Positions 28,429-40,453 are shown, counted from the first letter of the stretch. The stretch is DNA of 64,000 nt from Flavobacterium sp. JAD_PAG50586_2 (GCA_023213215.1 CP096136.1:248001-312000); one strand, 5' to 3'. Program-made: numbers and translations. The notes: a model not told the origin generated them from the letters alone.

Positions 28429-28485
28429 CAAAGATAAACGATAAAGAAAAAATTCATAAAAAATGAATACCTCACTTACACCTCA
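28429..28485 (-). promoter_or_regulatory. Promoter with shared 19-bp upstream element (copy 3)
   Basis: The element TGAGGTGTAAGTGAGGTAT (minus strand, 28467-28485) precedes the -7 element TATCTTTG (28429-28436), which lies 24 bp before the start of the copy A dockerin-like gene. Here the -33 TTG is missing, consistent with dependence on an activator. Confidence 0.7.
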
Positions 28486-28664
28486 TTACATATTTTTTTA
28501 AAAAAATACTGATTTACAACACGATACAATAAACATGTGTTTATTCAGCGTGTGAAAAACTATAGAACATTACACCGATTAATAGAAAAATTAATAGTAT
28601 TGAAGAGAAGCTCTTAGCTAAAGGTGTTTGCACAAAGTGAAAAGAGTATTTTAAGGATAGCCAA

Positions 28665-28702
28665 ATGAGCTACTAAAAGCCTAATCTGTTTTAGTAGCTC
28701 AT
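28665..28702 (-). terminator. Long hairpin downstream of the HTH regulator
   Basis: Perfect 14-bp stem ATGAGCTACTAAAA/TTTTAGTAGCTCAT with a 10-nt loop, 35 bp after the stop of the minus-strand regulator gene. The T-tract is short, so termination strength is uncertain. Confidence 0.6.
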
Positions 28703-28736
28703 TCAGACTAGTATCTTTTTATGAAGAATTGTTTGA

Positions 28737-30188
28737 TTAAAATTTATTAAACCAAAAATAAATATCAACATCATCCGGAATATTGAGTTTTTTCCGAATA
28801 CGGTACTTTTTATTCTGGACAGATTTTGGCTCTATATTTTTATAGCGTGCAATGTCCTTTGTAGATAAATTAAGTTTCAGTAAAGCACAAAACTCAATTT
28901 CAGATGGAACTATAGCAGGATGAATTACCCTAAGTTTTTCTAAAAAAGCGGGAAAAGAATTATGGAAAGCCGACATAAAAATCTCATCATCATTTTTAAC
29001 CATCTCCATTAGCCTGGAAAGAGTCCCCTCATCAACCGTTTTAACCTCTCCGTGTTCTTTCAGATACTCTTCACTGACTTTTTCCTGCCTGATTAACAAC
29101 CTGTTTTTCTTCGCAAGTGAAGCATAAAAAATGACAACAAGATAATTATCAAACCTGATCCAATAGCAATGTAAAGAGAATAATTTTTTCCCTTTAATAG
29201 TTCATTATCGATTATTTTATGTAATGATTTGTTTTTGTTTTGCTCTTGCTTCAGTAAACTATATTGTAGTTTTTGCAAATAGAGATTTGCCTGGTTCTAG
29301 GCTATCTGTCTTTTTATAGATCTCTGCGAGATCAGTATAGATAAGATTAGTGCTCTCCAGTGTGGAATTTATATACGATAATTGGCCTTCGGCCTTTTTA
29401 TAACTAATAATGGCTTTAACATAGTCTTTCCTTTGTTTGTATATTTTGCCTAAATGGAGATTATTATTAAACTGTACAATATCAGATTTCCCATCATTTT
29501 TGAGTAGCAAGACAGACTGATTCACATAATATTCTGCCGAATCGATATTAAATGCTATATATGAACCTGCAAGATTTGTATAATTAGCTCTTAAAATAAA
29601 TCTTTTCTTTTCAGATTTTTTTAATTTTTTGATTTCATTGTTTGCTTTTAACAGCATTTTTACTGCTTCTTTGGATTTCTTTTTGCCTGTGTAAACCTCA
29701 TTGGCAATTGTATAGACATTTACTTTATGAATGACTACATCCTGCATTTTAGATTTATCATTTACCTGATCAAATAGTTTTATTGCGGCTTCACATTCTT
29801 CTAAAGCTTTATCTCCCAGATCACTTCTTACATAGATAATAGAAAAAATTTCATGAACTGCAGCTTGGTAGTACGCACTCCCATACTCCTCAGCCTTTGT
29901 CCTCAGTTTTTGGTTAGCATTAATTGCTTTTTTAAGGTCTTTATTGATAAAATAAAAACATTGCCGAGCTAATAATATAAGTTCCCCCTCTTTGTAACCT
30001 TCTCTTTTAACCTGTTCCATAAGGTACTCAGTCTGTAAAAAAGCTTTCTCAGGATTGACTGTAGCAAACTGCAGATTTGCAGTAATTTTATCCTCCAGCA
30101 TTTTAATCCGAAGCGAATCTGTTTGCTGAGAAAAAACAAAAACTGCATTAAAAAATATAAAAATAGATACTATTAATGTTCTATTCAT
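28737..30188 (-). CDS. TPR-transmembrane-HTH transcriptional regulator (two frameshifts)
   Basis: Three frames make one protein of about 480 aa. A signal peptide (to about residue 20) leads into a TPR-rich sensor region (to about 300). One transmembrane helix (SLYIAIGSGLIIILLSFFML) and a short basic linker follow. The C-terminal LuxR-like HTH reads EIEFCALLKLNLSTKDIARYKNIEPKSVQNKKYRIRKKLNI. The break near 29104-29108 needs one more base in a T5 run. The break near 29295 needs one base removed (CC to C), giving DSLEQANLYLQ. Such proteins sense at the envelope and act on DNA at the membrane. It sits just upstream of the cassettes carrying the 19-bp element, so it is the first candidate for their activator. 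Confidence 0.7.
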
Positions 30189-30669
30189 TCGTGTGGTATT
30201 GTTTTAAGTAATTTTAATTGCAAGCTATATTGTAAACAAATATCATTATATATATTGAATGAGTAAAATTTATTTATGATAAAATCAATTAATTATGTAA
30301 ACTTTTAAAAGGCATACAATTCAGGCGTGATTTACTTTTTTAAGATAGATGAAACTGTGGAGAGATTCTGATATTAGACTATTCCCCTTAATCATTAATA
30401 TTCTGAGTATAAATTATCTTCAAATAGCAGATAGTAATCAAGATTTAGATATAATCAAGCTGTTGAAGATATTGTAGAATCCTTTATAATAACAATCATA
30501 TTCCAAAGAAAATTCCCGGTCTTGCTGCTGAGGCATGACGAAGTTACAAGTGCACTTATCAGTAATCAGAGCTCAGGAAAACTTGCCTAGATGCATACTT
30601 TTTTTTAAATAAAAAAGTTTTATTAAAATATTTACTATTTTTATAAAGCTTAATTCAAAGTCATATACA
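30189..30669. other. Intergenic region upstream of the HTH regulator
   Basis: AT-rich; I see no gene. It should contain the promoter of the minus-strand regulator, but no confident TAnnTTTG match was identified. Confidence 0.3.
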
Positions 30670-30754
30670 GTTGCCCTATGAGTGCACCTATAAAAATCAA
30701 CCTTTGTTAAGCCTTGATATTACTGACATCATCTAAAGAATATCGGAGCCTCTT
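30670..30754 (+). repeat. Dispersed 85-bp repeat, copy 1
   Basis: GTTGCCCTAT-AGT-CACCTATAAAAA-CAACCTTTGTTAAGCCTTGA, then ATCTAAAG-ATA-CGGAGCCTCTTT; closely matched at 40808-40893. Part of it (GTTAAGCCTTGA) recurs at about 11557 by the IS1-like remnant. It is non-coding, and both full copies lie close to RHS/T9SS genes. It is probably the end of an inactive mobile element. Confidence 0.7.
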
Positions 30755-30807
30755 TTACTCATCAATTTTCTTCTTTAGAAATTCGTGAATCTCCGATTTC
30801 ATGGCGG

Positions 30808-33800
30808 TTAGTAGGGTTTGAATTTTACATCATATTCTTCCAATATATTACCGTTAATATCCTTAATTTTCTGCAGACGGCCATGGCTGTCGTACTCATA
30901 AAAGATTTTCTGGCAATCCGGGGTAGTTACCTGTATCAGTTTATCGTGCTCTGATTCGTAACTATAACGGGTGACCAGCGCACCCGGATAGAGGCTGCTG
31001 TACACTTCGCAATCATCATTGCCTATCCCTGTCCCCTGCACGGTATAATTTTCAATCTTGAGGATTACCTGATGTTGAGTGTTATAATAGTACTTAGTTA
31101 TGGAGCCGTCCTTCTGGGAAATTTCCGTCGGATCTCCATTGCCATACGCATGGAAAACAGCCCTGTCTTCCAATGCTGCTGTGCCCTTGGAGAACTGGAT
31201 GACTTTTGGGAAACAGTTGGTGGGATAGCCATACCAAAAATGATACAACGTGCGTTGTGTAGTGAGTAGTTCTGTACCTAAATAACTTTCCACCTGCACA
31301 GGAGTATCCATCCGGTTCTGCTCAATAAGCTTCAGATAGGCATTGGTCTCCGGAGTTGTAAGCCCGGTGAGTGCCACATGTTGTTCCGGATAATAGTTTT
31401 TTATTTTCCGCACTTCGTTCCGGCTGGTAAGTCTGGTTATTTCCGTCGGATTTGCATTGTCGGTACCATAAGCGTAACTTTCTGTCTCGACGATTTTATT
31501 TGCCAACGCTTCATTTGCATCCAATAGGATCGGGGTGATGAACTCGGTCGTAGTTTTGGCGATGAGCCTTTTGCGGAAAGAAGCAATGTCATATAGTACA
31601 ATAGATAGAGGAGCAAACCTTATATTAAAAGCGCAAGGCTCGTAGGCTTGTTCTCCAACCAGGTTGTGAACCGTCTCGAGAACCTCCAAGAAATCATACT
31701 CGTAGGCAGTATTCCTTTTTTTGCACAATGAACCTCCATAATACATAAGGTCGGTCTGTTTGAGCACTCCCCCTGAAGCACCTCGTCGTTCCTATGAATA
31801 TTTCCCAAAGAAGGGTTCATGGTTGTCTCTCCATTCCAAGTAGCTCCATTGTAAAAAATTGCCGAGATGTAAGGTTGCAGGTTAAACTTTTTCTCAATGC
31901 CTCCTCTCTCAAAATTGTCTCCTCCGTAACTGACAGTCACATACTCGTATTGTACATTGTTATCGAGTGCAGGCGAACTGTAACCCTCAAACGAATTAGA
32001 ATGTAAATTATCAAGTCTCCACCAATTATTAATGCACCCTACTCCACCCCAAGTACAAGGATAGACTACTGCACTGGTACTGGTGAACCGCGGCTCAAAA
32101 AATTGGAGCGCACTGTCCATTCCTAATACATTCCTGTCAATGGCCTTGTTATAATAGTATCTTTTGGTATTCGCCGGGGCAGTATTGTCTTCGGTATAAT
32201 CGATTACCCTTTTGGCACGCAGGCCCAGCCAGTCCACTTCGGTATAGCCGTATATATAATCAAAGTTAGCCCATATGGTCTGCAGCCCGTCTGCAAAATT
32301 AGGATCTACAGTGTAGAGTTCCAGTATAAACCGGTACACATGACCCTGGATAAGTGTGTATTGATAGTCTGTCAGGCTGCATACATTACTGGTAATGACA
32401 GTTTCCGCACCATTGGTTGTAAGATCTTTGATCTTGAATTTGATAAAATCCCGCTCCTGCGGGTCACATGGTTCTTCACCCGCCCTCGAGAAGCGGACGG
32501 TGATTGTCTGGTTTTCGAAAACACCCCATGGCGGAATGGTACCGTTGTCGTCAAGAGTGGGCTGCAAGCTGCCAAGAGTATAAGTTTGGGTAAGCACGGC
32601 GTTCGGTATATCATCATTATTGAATACTTGCAACTGCTTTGGCGAAGTCAATGGTTTCTTACGGCGCCTCCCCGCTTCGTATTCAAATTCTGTAAAACCT
32701 TTGGTCGGATAATAGATACGTTTAAGGGTTCCCTTTTGTGCATACTCAAAATAAGGCTCACGGTCGGCCAATTGGTTATTATAATTCCTGAAAATAACAT
32801 GGTTCGTTTTAGGAAAAGGGTTCAGATTGTTTTTACCATTGTAGTAGCCCAGGTAATCCTGCGAAAAGGAAAAACGTTCAGGCAGGGCCTCGGGATCGTT
32901 ATACTCCATCCTGTAAATTTCCTTACGGTTGCTCAACCCATGGCCTGTGCCATCAAGTATGATGCGGTCGTTCAAAGTTACTTTTCTCAGGAAAAACCGG
33001 TCAGCCACTGTCGGACCATTTGGGAAAAGGTATTCGAGCTTCGTATCGCATGTGATGGTACTACCTTCCTTATAAACGATGTTCTCAAGTATCTTATCCT
33101 TAATTTTCGGATTATCGGAATCGCTCACATCAAAGAGGACTTGTTTGGAACCGGAATAGATACGCGACAATATTTTGGGATTTTCTATCCTCACTCGAGA
33201 ATTTTGGATAATAGGGTCCAGAATGCCTGATTGCTCATACTCCCTACATAAACCATCAGCATCCGAATAGAAATAGTCGGGCCACCTTAATCTTGAAAAA
33301 GTATAGGATCTATCAAGCAATTCGACAAACGGCCCGATATGAGTACTTATATATTCAAAATTAATACTGTTTCCAAGAAAATGCTCAATTTTATAGAGAT
33401 AGTAAGTGGTGGTGGCTTTTGCGGTAATAGGAACCTGAGTAGTGCCGAGCATTGATGATTCTTCTATTGCCGAAACCCCAAAATAGTACTTTATTCCATC
33501 GCCGGTAGTAATCCTGAAATGGTTCGTAGTGGCAAGGTTGCCGATAATCTCGATTTTCATATTGGAATCCCTATTGGTCAATATCGGCTGCATGTTGGCA
33601 TTCAGAAAAAAACTTCCCGAATGGCCGCAAAATGAAAACTGGAACACATCTACTTCGGTATCAATAGTGGACTCAATAGGGTTTTGCAGCCACGGAAGTA
33701 TGACGGGAATATTTGGGGAACCCTCACCAAGGTCCAACAGTTCTATGGAAGCTAAGTCTGGCATTAGCCGGGTCAGTACCTTTTCGTCGGGTTCATCCTT

Positions 33801-34151
33801 AACGATGCGTGTAATGGCGCCACCAGCCTCCAATGTCCAGTTAATACCTGTCCAGGTAGTTAGCTGATTCACTTTAACCCCGTTTCCTACATAGGAAAGC
33901 CTAAGAGGCACTTCAAGATTGCCTACCTTAAACGGACGTAATGGAACCGAAGTGGTGACCCTGCCGCTGCTTTCATTAATATTCACATCTCCATATTTAG
34001 TGATCTGGTAAGCTTGTGAAGAAGGCATTGTTATCTTGGGCATCGCGAACTGCTGTTCAGGTTCATCCCCTTGTCTATTTTGCTGTGAATAACTTCTCCC
34101 AGCAAAAAGTATGATTAGTGTCAATACGAATGTCTTAACATTTAAACTCAT
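30808..34151 (-). CDS. RHS/YD-repeat secreted protein (one frameshift)
   Basis: Frames 34151-31620 and 31767-30808 join by adding one base to the C5 run 31769-31773 (giving LQGGVLKQTDLMYYGG), for a protein of about 1,110 aa. It has a signal peptide (to about residue 22). An N-terminal beta-rich SpvB-like shell follows (SSGRVTTSVPLRPFKVGNLEVPLRLSY). YD repeats are found near the end (TRYSYESEHDKLIQVTTPDCQ, YEYDSHGRLQKIKDINGN). There is no RHS-associated core (DPxGRW) and no toxin domain; it ends soon after the last YD repeat. It is probably a secreted shell protein or a truncated polymorphic protein. Confidence 0.7.
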
Positions 34152-34213
34152 AGTATATTATTTAGTTTTATTTCGTTTTTTAATAACCTTTAGTCCCCGC
34201 TATCGAGCTTGCA

Positions 34214-34228
34214 CGGATTATAAATCCG
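34214..34228. repeat. Short palindrome in the RHS intergenic gap
   Basis: CGGATT-ATA-AATCCG within a local GC-rich patch between two minus-strand genes. It looks like a REP-type palindrome; no second copy was found in the window. Confidence 0.35.
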
Positions 34229-34260
34229 CGCTATCTGGGTTTTATAAATATCCCATTTGC

Positions 34261-34694
34261 CTATATTATAGTAACCTTATTACGTTTACATTTAAACTTA
34301 ATTTTACCCAATAAATCTTTTTGCGGACAATAGTATTCTATGGTAGTTGTCTTACCTTTTTTGACAATTTTCTGTATAAAGAGAGCACTACAATTTATTA
34401 ATTTAATCCTTTTGTCATTTAGAATCCTGGAATATTCTCCTTTATTATATTTGAAAGGGTCGTTGTCATTTTCAGAAAAATCATTTTTCAGTTCAAAAAA
34501 TTGATTATTATTATTTACAATAGCTTTAATCTCTATCGATTTAGTCTTATCAATCACTTTTATGGTATCACAACCAGTTAATCTAAGTTTATTTAAAAAA
34601 ATAGTATCGTTTATTAAAACTTTAATATACCTGTCATTTTTTGAGAAAATGAAAATGTGCTATAGGCTAAAAATAAAATAATTAAGTATCTCAT
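34261..34694 (-). CDS. Secreted 143-aa hypothetical protein (one frameshift)
   Basis: The long frame starts inside the gene; ATG 34694 begins a signal peptide (MRYLIILFLAYSTFSFSQ). Adding one base to the T6 run 34637-34642 gives SQKNDRYIKVLIND and joins both parts. The mature protein is small and beta-rich, Lys/Asn-rich, with two or three Cys (LTGCD, LINCSALF, YYCPQK). It is the second small secreted protein after the RHS gene carrying an HEIIH domain, so it could be an immunity or accessory protein. No family is recognised. Confidence 0.55.
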
Positions 34695-34728
34695 ATTTAT
34701 TATTATATAATTATTAAAATACTGCGGA

Positions 34729-35124
34729 TTATTGTTTTAATGAAGCAATCTTTTCTTCTAATATTTTAGATTTGTAAAAACCTGATTTATTTTTATATCT
34801 CCAATAGTGTAATTCATAATCAGCATATATAGTATCCGCTTCATTTACGAATGCAAAGTAAAAGATTCCGAGCTTATTTATTGTTTCATTGGAAATACCT
34901 TTTAGATGAATACTTTCTTTAATATTGTCAAACTCATTGAGAATTACTTTGTCATTAACATCAAAGATTATAACATCTTTATTGTCCTTTTCAAAAAAGA
35001 GTGACAAATTGTTTGGAGTAATTAAATGTTCATTTGTCTTAGCATCATAATTATAAATAGATATTCTATTGGTGCTTTTACAGCACACAAGAAAAAAAGC
35101 AGAAATAATTATTAAATTTTTCAT
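34729..35124 (-). CDS. Small lipoprotein, candidate immunity protein
   Basis: 131 aa with a lipoprotein signal peptide (MKNLIIISAFFLVCC, Cys at about 14-15). The mature part is hydrophilic and beta-rich, with a Trp/Tyr-rich end (YADYELHYWRYKNKSGFYKSK). It starts 8 bp after the stop of the RHS gene whose C-terminus carries an HEIIH motif. A small gene immediately after a polymorphic toxin is the usual place for its immunity gene, and a periplasm-facing lipoprotein would suit a toxin acting in the periplasm. The role is inferred from position only. Confidence 0.6.
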   Translation of the reverse strand: MKNLIIISAFFLVCCKSTNRISIYNYDAKTNEHLITPNNLSLFFEKDNKDVIIFDVNDKVILNEFDNIKESIHLKGISNETINKLGIFYFAFVNEADTIYADYELHYWRYKNKSGFYKSKILEEKIASLKQ

Positions 35125-35132
35125 TGTTTTTA

Positions 35133-38100
35133 TTATTTTTTTGGTTCAACAGTTTGCTGTTGAACAGAAGTTGGGCTATTTGTCATGAATGGAATAATTC
35201 CATAATTATTTCGTTGGTCTTCTTTCAATACATTATTAACTTGATTAGTTAAATTAGTGGTGTATTGTTCTTCCGCATTCGGAAAGCTTAGGTCATCACC
35301 CTCTTGAGATGTAATTTGTCCCATTGTAGATTTATCGGCTATTCTGTCAGCCATTTTTGGGTCATAAAAATCATTATAACCATGAATTATTTCATGACCT
35401 AAACTGGAAGAAGGTGAATTGAAACCAACGTTCTTTTCATCAAAAGGCTTGGAAGGGTCTTTTACAAAAGCAATACCTTCTCGTGTATTAAAGAAAAGTT
35501 CATTTGTTTCAGCCACATATCCACTACGTTTACCTTCTTTAACACTAATCGTGTTATTTTTATCGGCTATTATTGTATCCATTACATTTACAGTTTTGGC
35601 ATCATCCCCTTCTCCAATAGTTATATTCATTGCTCCAGAAGAATACAGATTATCTAATGCCATGTAAGTTTCTCTTTCGAATTTATCTGTAATGTCATCG
35701 TATTTTCTGTCTTTCTCATAAGAGTATATATTTTCTCCAATTTTAATTTCATTACCATCAGGGTCTATGAAGAATATTGGATTATTTAAAGTATAAACAT
35801 ATGGCGATGAATATTGGTACTTTTCAGCCATCTTGTCAATATTCATCCATCTACCAATTGCAGGGTCATAATTCCTTGCCCCATAGTCATACATGTTAAG
35901 CCCCAGTTCATCTTGCCATTCTTTAGAGTTGTATTTATACTTATAATCAGAAACCACCGTATTCGTATAACTGTGTTTTAAACCAAATGGATAATAATGG
36001 TTTTCCTCAAGGATTTCGTTTGTTGAAATTGTTCCATTTGCATTAAGGTCCTGATAACTTAACCGGACATTCCCTAAATGATCCAGGTAGTTAAATACAT
36101 ATCCATAACTATTAGTCCCGATTTTTTTAACATATCCTTCCGTTGTGGGAAAAAATTGTAATACATCTGTTGCCGAACCAATTTTTTTGTATTGGAAACT
36201 TTCTATATATTTTGTTGTAGTAGTCGTGGTTCCTGTGTAACACTCTTCTCTAATTTCTTCCCTTCTCCATCATAAACATAAGAAATAATATCATTATTCG
36301 CAAAGGTGATTTCCATTGGTAAATTCAAATGATTATAACGTATACCGTATATTCCCTTATTATAATCCGCAATCATGTTCCCATAATTGTCATAGTAGTA
36401 ATCATTTCCTGAATTAGCACCGTCAGCAAAACCACTTGTTGAATTAGTGGCATCCGTAACCTTAAGGAGCCTATTTGACAAGCCGTTATTATCATAAAAA
36501 TAATCCAATTCATCTATTTTTTGTTCCGGCATTACACCATCAACTCCACCATACCTTCTCAGATAAGTTATATTACCGTTCTTGTCATACTTTAATCCTT
36601 CATTGTAAGTTGATACATCTGGCTGTATACTTTCAGGTTTAGAATAAATTGCATCAGTCAGACGACTTAATCCGTCATAATGATACTCATATTTTCTTAA
36701 ATTATTATCTGTTACGCTTCGCCAATAAGTCTGTGATATATTTCCATTAAACATCTTTGTCCCACTAAAATTAGTATTATCCTGTAACGTATTATAATTT
36801 ATCTTGAACGAGAAAAGATCATTCTCAGAAGTATTTAGGATAATGTTATCGGAAGAGTCATTATTAATATTCTTTAACCAACCACGAATGTTATAATTGT
36901 AATCTACCTTTTGGAGAGGACTACTTGCTGTATTCCCAACTTTCTTAGATATCAGCTGCCCTAAATCATCATATGAATTTTCTGCGATAAGCTGTGATTG
37001 TCCTCCATTGACTGACTTTGTATGGGAGACTAACCTACTTTGATCGGTATAAGTAAAATTATCGGCTGCCGTTACAATATCGTTGGCGCCAGGATTTGCT
37101 GTCCTCCTATGCGAGACAACCGTATTGATTGTCTTTCCTTCAAAATCGAGTCTTGTATCAGTTTGCGTCCATCCCACGCTGCTCTCGTGGTTTTTGATAA
37201 AATACCTTACCGGGCGCGCCCTAAAATCATACAAAGTGTAACTTGTTTCCTTTTTGAGGATGCCTGGGAAGTAGTAAGATCTAGTACCTTGACCCATTTG
37301 CCGGTAAGCAATCCCTTTGGCTTTATGGTAGAAGTGTTGTTAATTACGGGCTGATTTTCTACATCCGCAAACGAAGTTGGAGCATCAGTATAACTATAAT
37401 CATCATAATAATTAATGCTTAAAATGTAATATCCTGTTGTTGGGAGAGCGAGATTACTATAACTATGTACCGGATTGTTAGCACTCGACGGAGCGATTGA
37501 AGGAGAAGTTCCTGAAGCAAGCCGGTCTTCGCTAAACACAGTTTGAGTATCCCGTTCGTCCTGTTTTATTTTCCTCTGATCACTATTTATGGTAGAGGCA
37601 CTGGTCATCCATCCTGTCATGACAACTCTGTTAAATTTATCGTACTTAGTAAACATCCAGCCGTCATTGGTAAGGTGGCGGAAAGGCGGTTTACAAGGCC
37701 CTGTCATCACAACCCTATCCAGTTTGTCATATACTATAAACTCTACTTGTTTTCCAGGTAATTTTTTTCCACCAGCCTGTTACGGGAATCATATTTATAC
37801 TGATAACAAAGTTCATCAAGCACTCCGGTAATAGTTATATCTCCTGCAGCCGGAGGAATTACATAAGTCAGATTACCATATATATCATAGACGTAGTAGG
37901 TATCATGTCGGTCTATAATTCCTTTGTTATTATAGGCATAACACCTCTTGAGAATAACCCTTCCATCCTTATCCTTAAATTCAAGCGTTGTATTTAAATT
38001 GCCACTTGTCCAGTTTTCGTTTTTGGTTATTGTTTTGAATAGTTGGTTATCAGCATAGTATCCATCAAGAAGCAAATTTATTCCGTACAAACCTAAATTG

Positions 38101-38650
38101 GGATTCCATGATGTCTGCGCCCTGTATAATCTGACTGAATCAATTGCAATGTTACTTTGGTAGTCAAACCTGATTTCATGTCCGTTGCCCATAGCCCAAT
38201 CATTTCCGGGAGCAGATTGTTTTAGAATCCTGTTTAACGGCGAATGCTCGAATTTTTCTGACTAAAGGGATTAGCAGTAGTTTCCATCGTTGGAAAAGCA
38301 GCCGTGGCGTAATAAGACGTTACAGCAGTACTGTCTATTGTCCGATAATTTAAGCTTTGACTACTAGCAATTGGAAGGAATTCCTTTATCTGATTCCCAA
38401 ATGCATCGTATTGGATATGGTTTACGAAATCATTTCCAGTACCGGACTGTTTGTGTGCAATCTTTTGTATTGGCCTGCCCAAGCCATCAAAATAGGTAAT
38501 GTTTATCGTCGCGTCTGACGGGTTATTGACATCTACAGAGCCTTGAGAAGTTGCTTTTTTATATGTAGTTGTTTTGATGTAGTTTTCTGTAGCTGTCTGT
38601 CCTAAAAAGCTAAAAGGAACCAAAATCAAAAAATAGAATATCTTTTTCAT
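35133..38650 (-). CDS. RHS polymorphic protein with C-terminal HEIIH metallopeptidase-like domain (several frameshifts)
   Basis: The start is ATG 38650 with a signal peptide (MKKIFYFLILVPFSFLGQ); an N-terminal RHS lead region follows (ITYFDGLGRPIQKIAHKQ). Four frame breaks, at 38253-38257, 37762-37768, 37251-37255 and near 36236, are each repaired by one added base, giving about 1,170 aa. YD repeats run through the middle. The RHS-associated core is near 35840 (YDYGARNYDPAIGRWMNIDKMAEKY, FIDPDGNE). The last 200 residues are variable and hold SLGHEIIHGYND (codons 35382-35396), a zinc-metallopeptidase signature like that of M91/NleD-type toxins, with acidic residues (NAEEQ) about 37 residues on. 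It is probably a secreted polymorphic toxin. Confidence 0.75.
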
Positions 38651-38765
38651 ATCGTTAGTTTTTATTGTGATATTCGTTTTCAGTAAGGACATTATTGTCC
38701 GTATCCTTAACGTTCTGTAATCTTCTATCAAAACAATAAAGCTTTTTATCATGGCTTTTAGATTT

Positions 38766-40430
38766 TTAATTTCTGTTTCCTCGTTTAATAACCTTTACCC
38801 CGTCGTTACCTTTATCGGTTTTAATATTTACTACATAAATACCCACTGGTAAACCCTGTAAATCTATTGGTACTGTACGCTCAGATATACTGAACGACTG
38901 CAAAACACGTCCCGCCAAATCTACTACTGTCGCAGTTCCTTTGGTAAAATCATATCCAACAATGATATTAGTATAATTTGTAGCAGGATTTGGTATAGCT
39001 TCAATAGGCTTCCTTTCGGGCTTAGGTTTTTGTTTGTCCTTTAATTTGACAATCCAGAAATCGTTGCTACCTACTCCACTGCTCTTGTCACCAGTAGCCT
39101 TGATTCCTCCACTTGATGAATTTATAGTTTTACTGGTTCCTGCCATAAGATATCCACCGTCGCGGGTTTCGATTACCTTTTTGAGGATATCCTGTCCGTC
39201 GCTGCCAATGTCCTTTCTCCATAACTCCTCACCAATTTCATTAGTCTTTATTACTATATAATCATCTGTTCCATTTTTCATTTTAACATCGCTCACTGAG
39301 TTATTTAGCTTTTTACTTTCAGCTTTTGATTTAACTATCTCCCCTTGTGCATACCCTCCTAACAAAAGACTTTTATCATCATTCTCGACAATAGATGTCA
39401 GTACATCAACCTTTCCAATATTATAGGTTTCCTGCCATAGGATTTCTTTCGTATCACTTTCCATTTTGAATACCCAAAAATCAGTACCTTCCATATTAGA
39501 GCTTCGTTTGTCCTTTCCGCTGCCCGAATTGGAATTTCCTGCCAAAATGTAATTCCCATCACCTGACAGCAACACTGTGGATAGCTGGTCGTCACCTGAA
39601 CCGCCAATTACCTGCTGCCATTTCTCCTGTCCTTTTTCATCAATCTTTATTATCCAATAATCAGAAAGCCCGAGATTTTTTTGTGTTTTTGTACCTCCTT
39701 CCGGCGAATTGGAACTACCTGCCAGAATGTAACCATTACCTTTAGCAAGACAAATGCCTTTTAGTTCATCATTATAAATCCCTCCAAAGCTATTTTGCCA
39801 GACAATCTCTCCTTTCTTATCGATCTTTAAGACCCAGTAATCCATTCCTCCATAGCCCTTTGTGTTTTTCTCTCCTGAAATTTCAGAACTTGATGAACCA
39901 GCTATAATGAAGCCACCATCCTTTGAGCGAATTACAGCACTGATTTCGTCCTGTCCGTTACCTCCAATTGTTTTCTGCCACTCTTCACCTCCTTTAGCGT
40001 TTAGCTTTATAATCCAGAAGTCACTATTACCACGATTATTGTCCTTCTTATCCAATACCGCATCAGATTTGGAAGTTCCGGCTAATAAGAATCCCCCATC
40101 ATTAGTAAGTATAACGGCATATAACAAATCCTGGTCATTTCCACCAAAAGTCCTTTGCCAATCAAGTTCACCCTTTTCGTCCATCTTCCATACCCAATAA
40201 TCCAAATCGCCACGATTATCATCGATTTTAGTACCTGTTTTTTTTGACAGGGAACTCCCTGCCAAAATAAATCCGTAATCGGGTGTAGGTATTGCATCAA
40301 ATAGGTACTCGGCATGCTTACCTCCATAGCTTTTCTCCCAGAGGATATCCTGGGCATTTACGGAGACAGCAATAAAAAATAATGAAACAGCAACACAATG
40401 CCGCCACGGAGTGGTTGTAAGGTACATCAT
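38766..40430 (-). CDS. T9SS type A beta-propeller surface protein
   Basis: 554 aa with a signal peptide (to about residue 26). At least six propeller blades of about 58 aa follow, each with W(E/Q)KxxGG, GGF(I/L)LAGSS and DYW(V/I)xKxDxKG motifs. The last 80 residues are a type A sorting domain (AIPNPATNYTNIIVGY, VVDLAGRVLQ, LPVGIYVVNIKTD). It is probably exported by T9SS and attached to surface lipopolysaccharide. It is the first gene of the minus-strand group that continues with the RHS toxin, so the two may be co-expressed; the gap is 115 bp. Confidence 0.85.
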   Translation of the reverse strand: MMYLTTTPWRHCVAVSLFFIAVSVNAQDILWEKSYGGKHAEYLFDAIPTPDYGFILAGSSLSKKTGTKIDDNRGDLDYWVWKMDEKGELDWQRTFGGNDQDLLYAVILTNDGGFLLAGTSKSDAVLDKKDNNRGNSDFWIIKLNAKGGEEWQKTIGGNGQDEISAVIRSKDGGFIIAGSSSSEISGEKNTKGYGGMDYWVLKIDKKGEIVWQNSFGGIYNDELKGICLAKGNGYILAGSSNSPEGGTKTQKNLGLSDYWIIKIDEKGQEKWQQVIGGSGDDQLSTVLLSGDGNYILAGNSNSGSGKDKRSSNMEGTDFWVFKMESDTKEILWQETYNIGKVDVLTSIVENDDKSLLLGGYAQGEIVKSKAESKKLNNSVSDVKMKNGTDDYIVIKTNEIGEELWRKDIGSDGQDILKKVIETRDGGYLMAGTSKTINSSSGGIKATGDKSSGVGSNDFWIVKLKDKQKPKPERKPIEAIPNPATNYTNIIVGYDFTKGTATVVDLAGRVLQSFSISERTVPIDLQGLPVGIYVVNIKTDKGNDGVKVIKRGNRN

Positions 40431-40437
40431 AATAACA

Positions 40438-40453
40438 ATTAGTTTAGACTAAT
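40438..40453. promoter_or_regulatory. 16-bp palindrome upstream of the propeller/RHS gene group
   Basis: ATTAGT-TTAG-ACTAAT with perfect 6-bp arms, 8 bp before the start codon at 40430. It could be an operator or a leader hairpin. Confidence 0.35.

Noticed and set aside
32340-33230. 296-codon + strand frame inside the RHS gene
   Set aside because: It is antisense to YD-repeat coding sequence and has no family signal.
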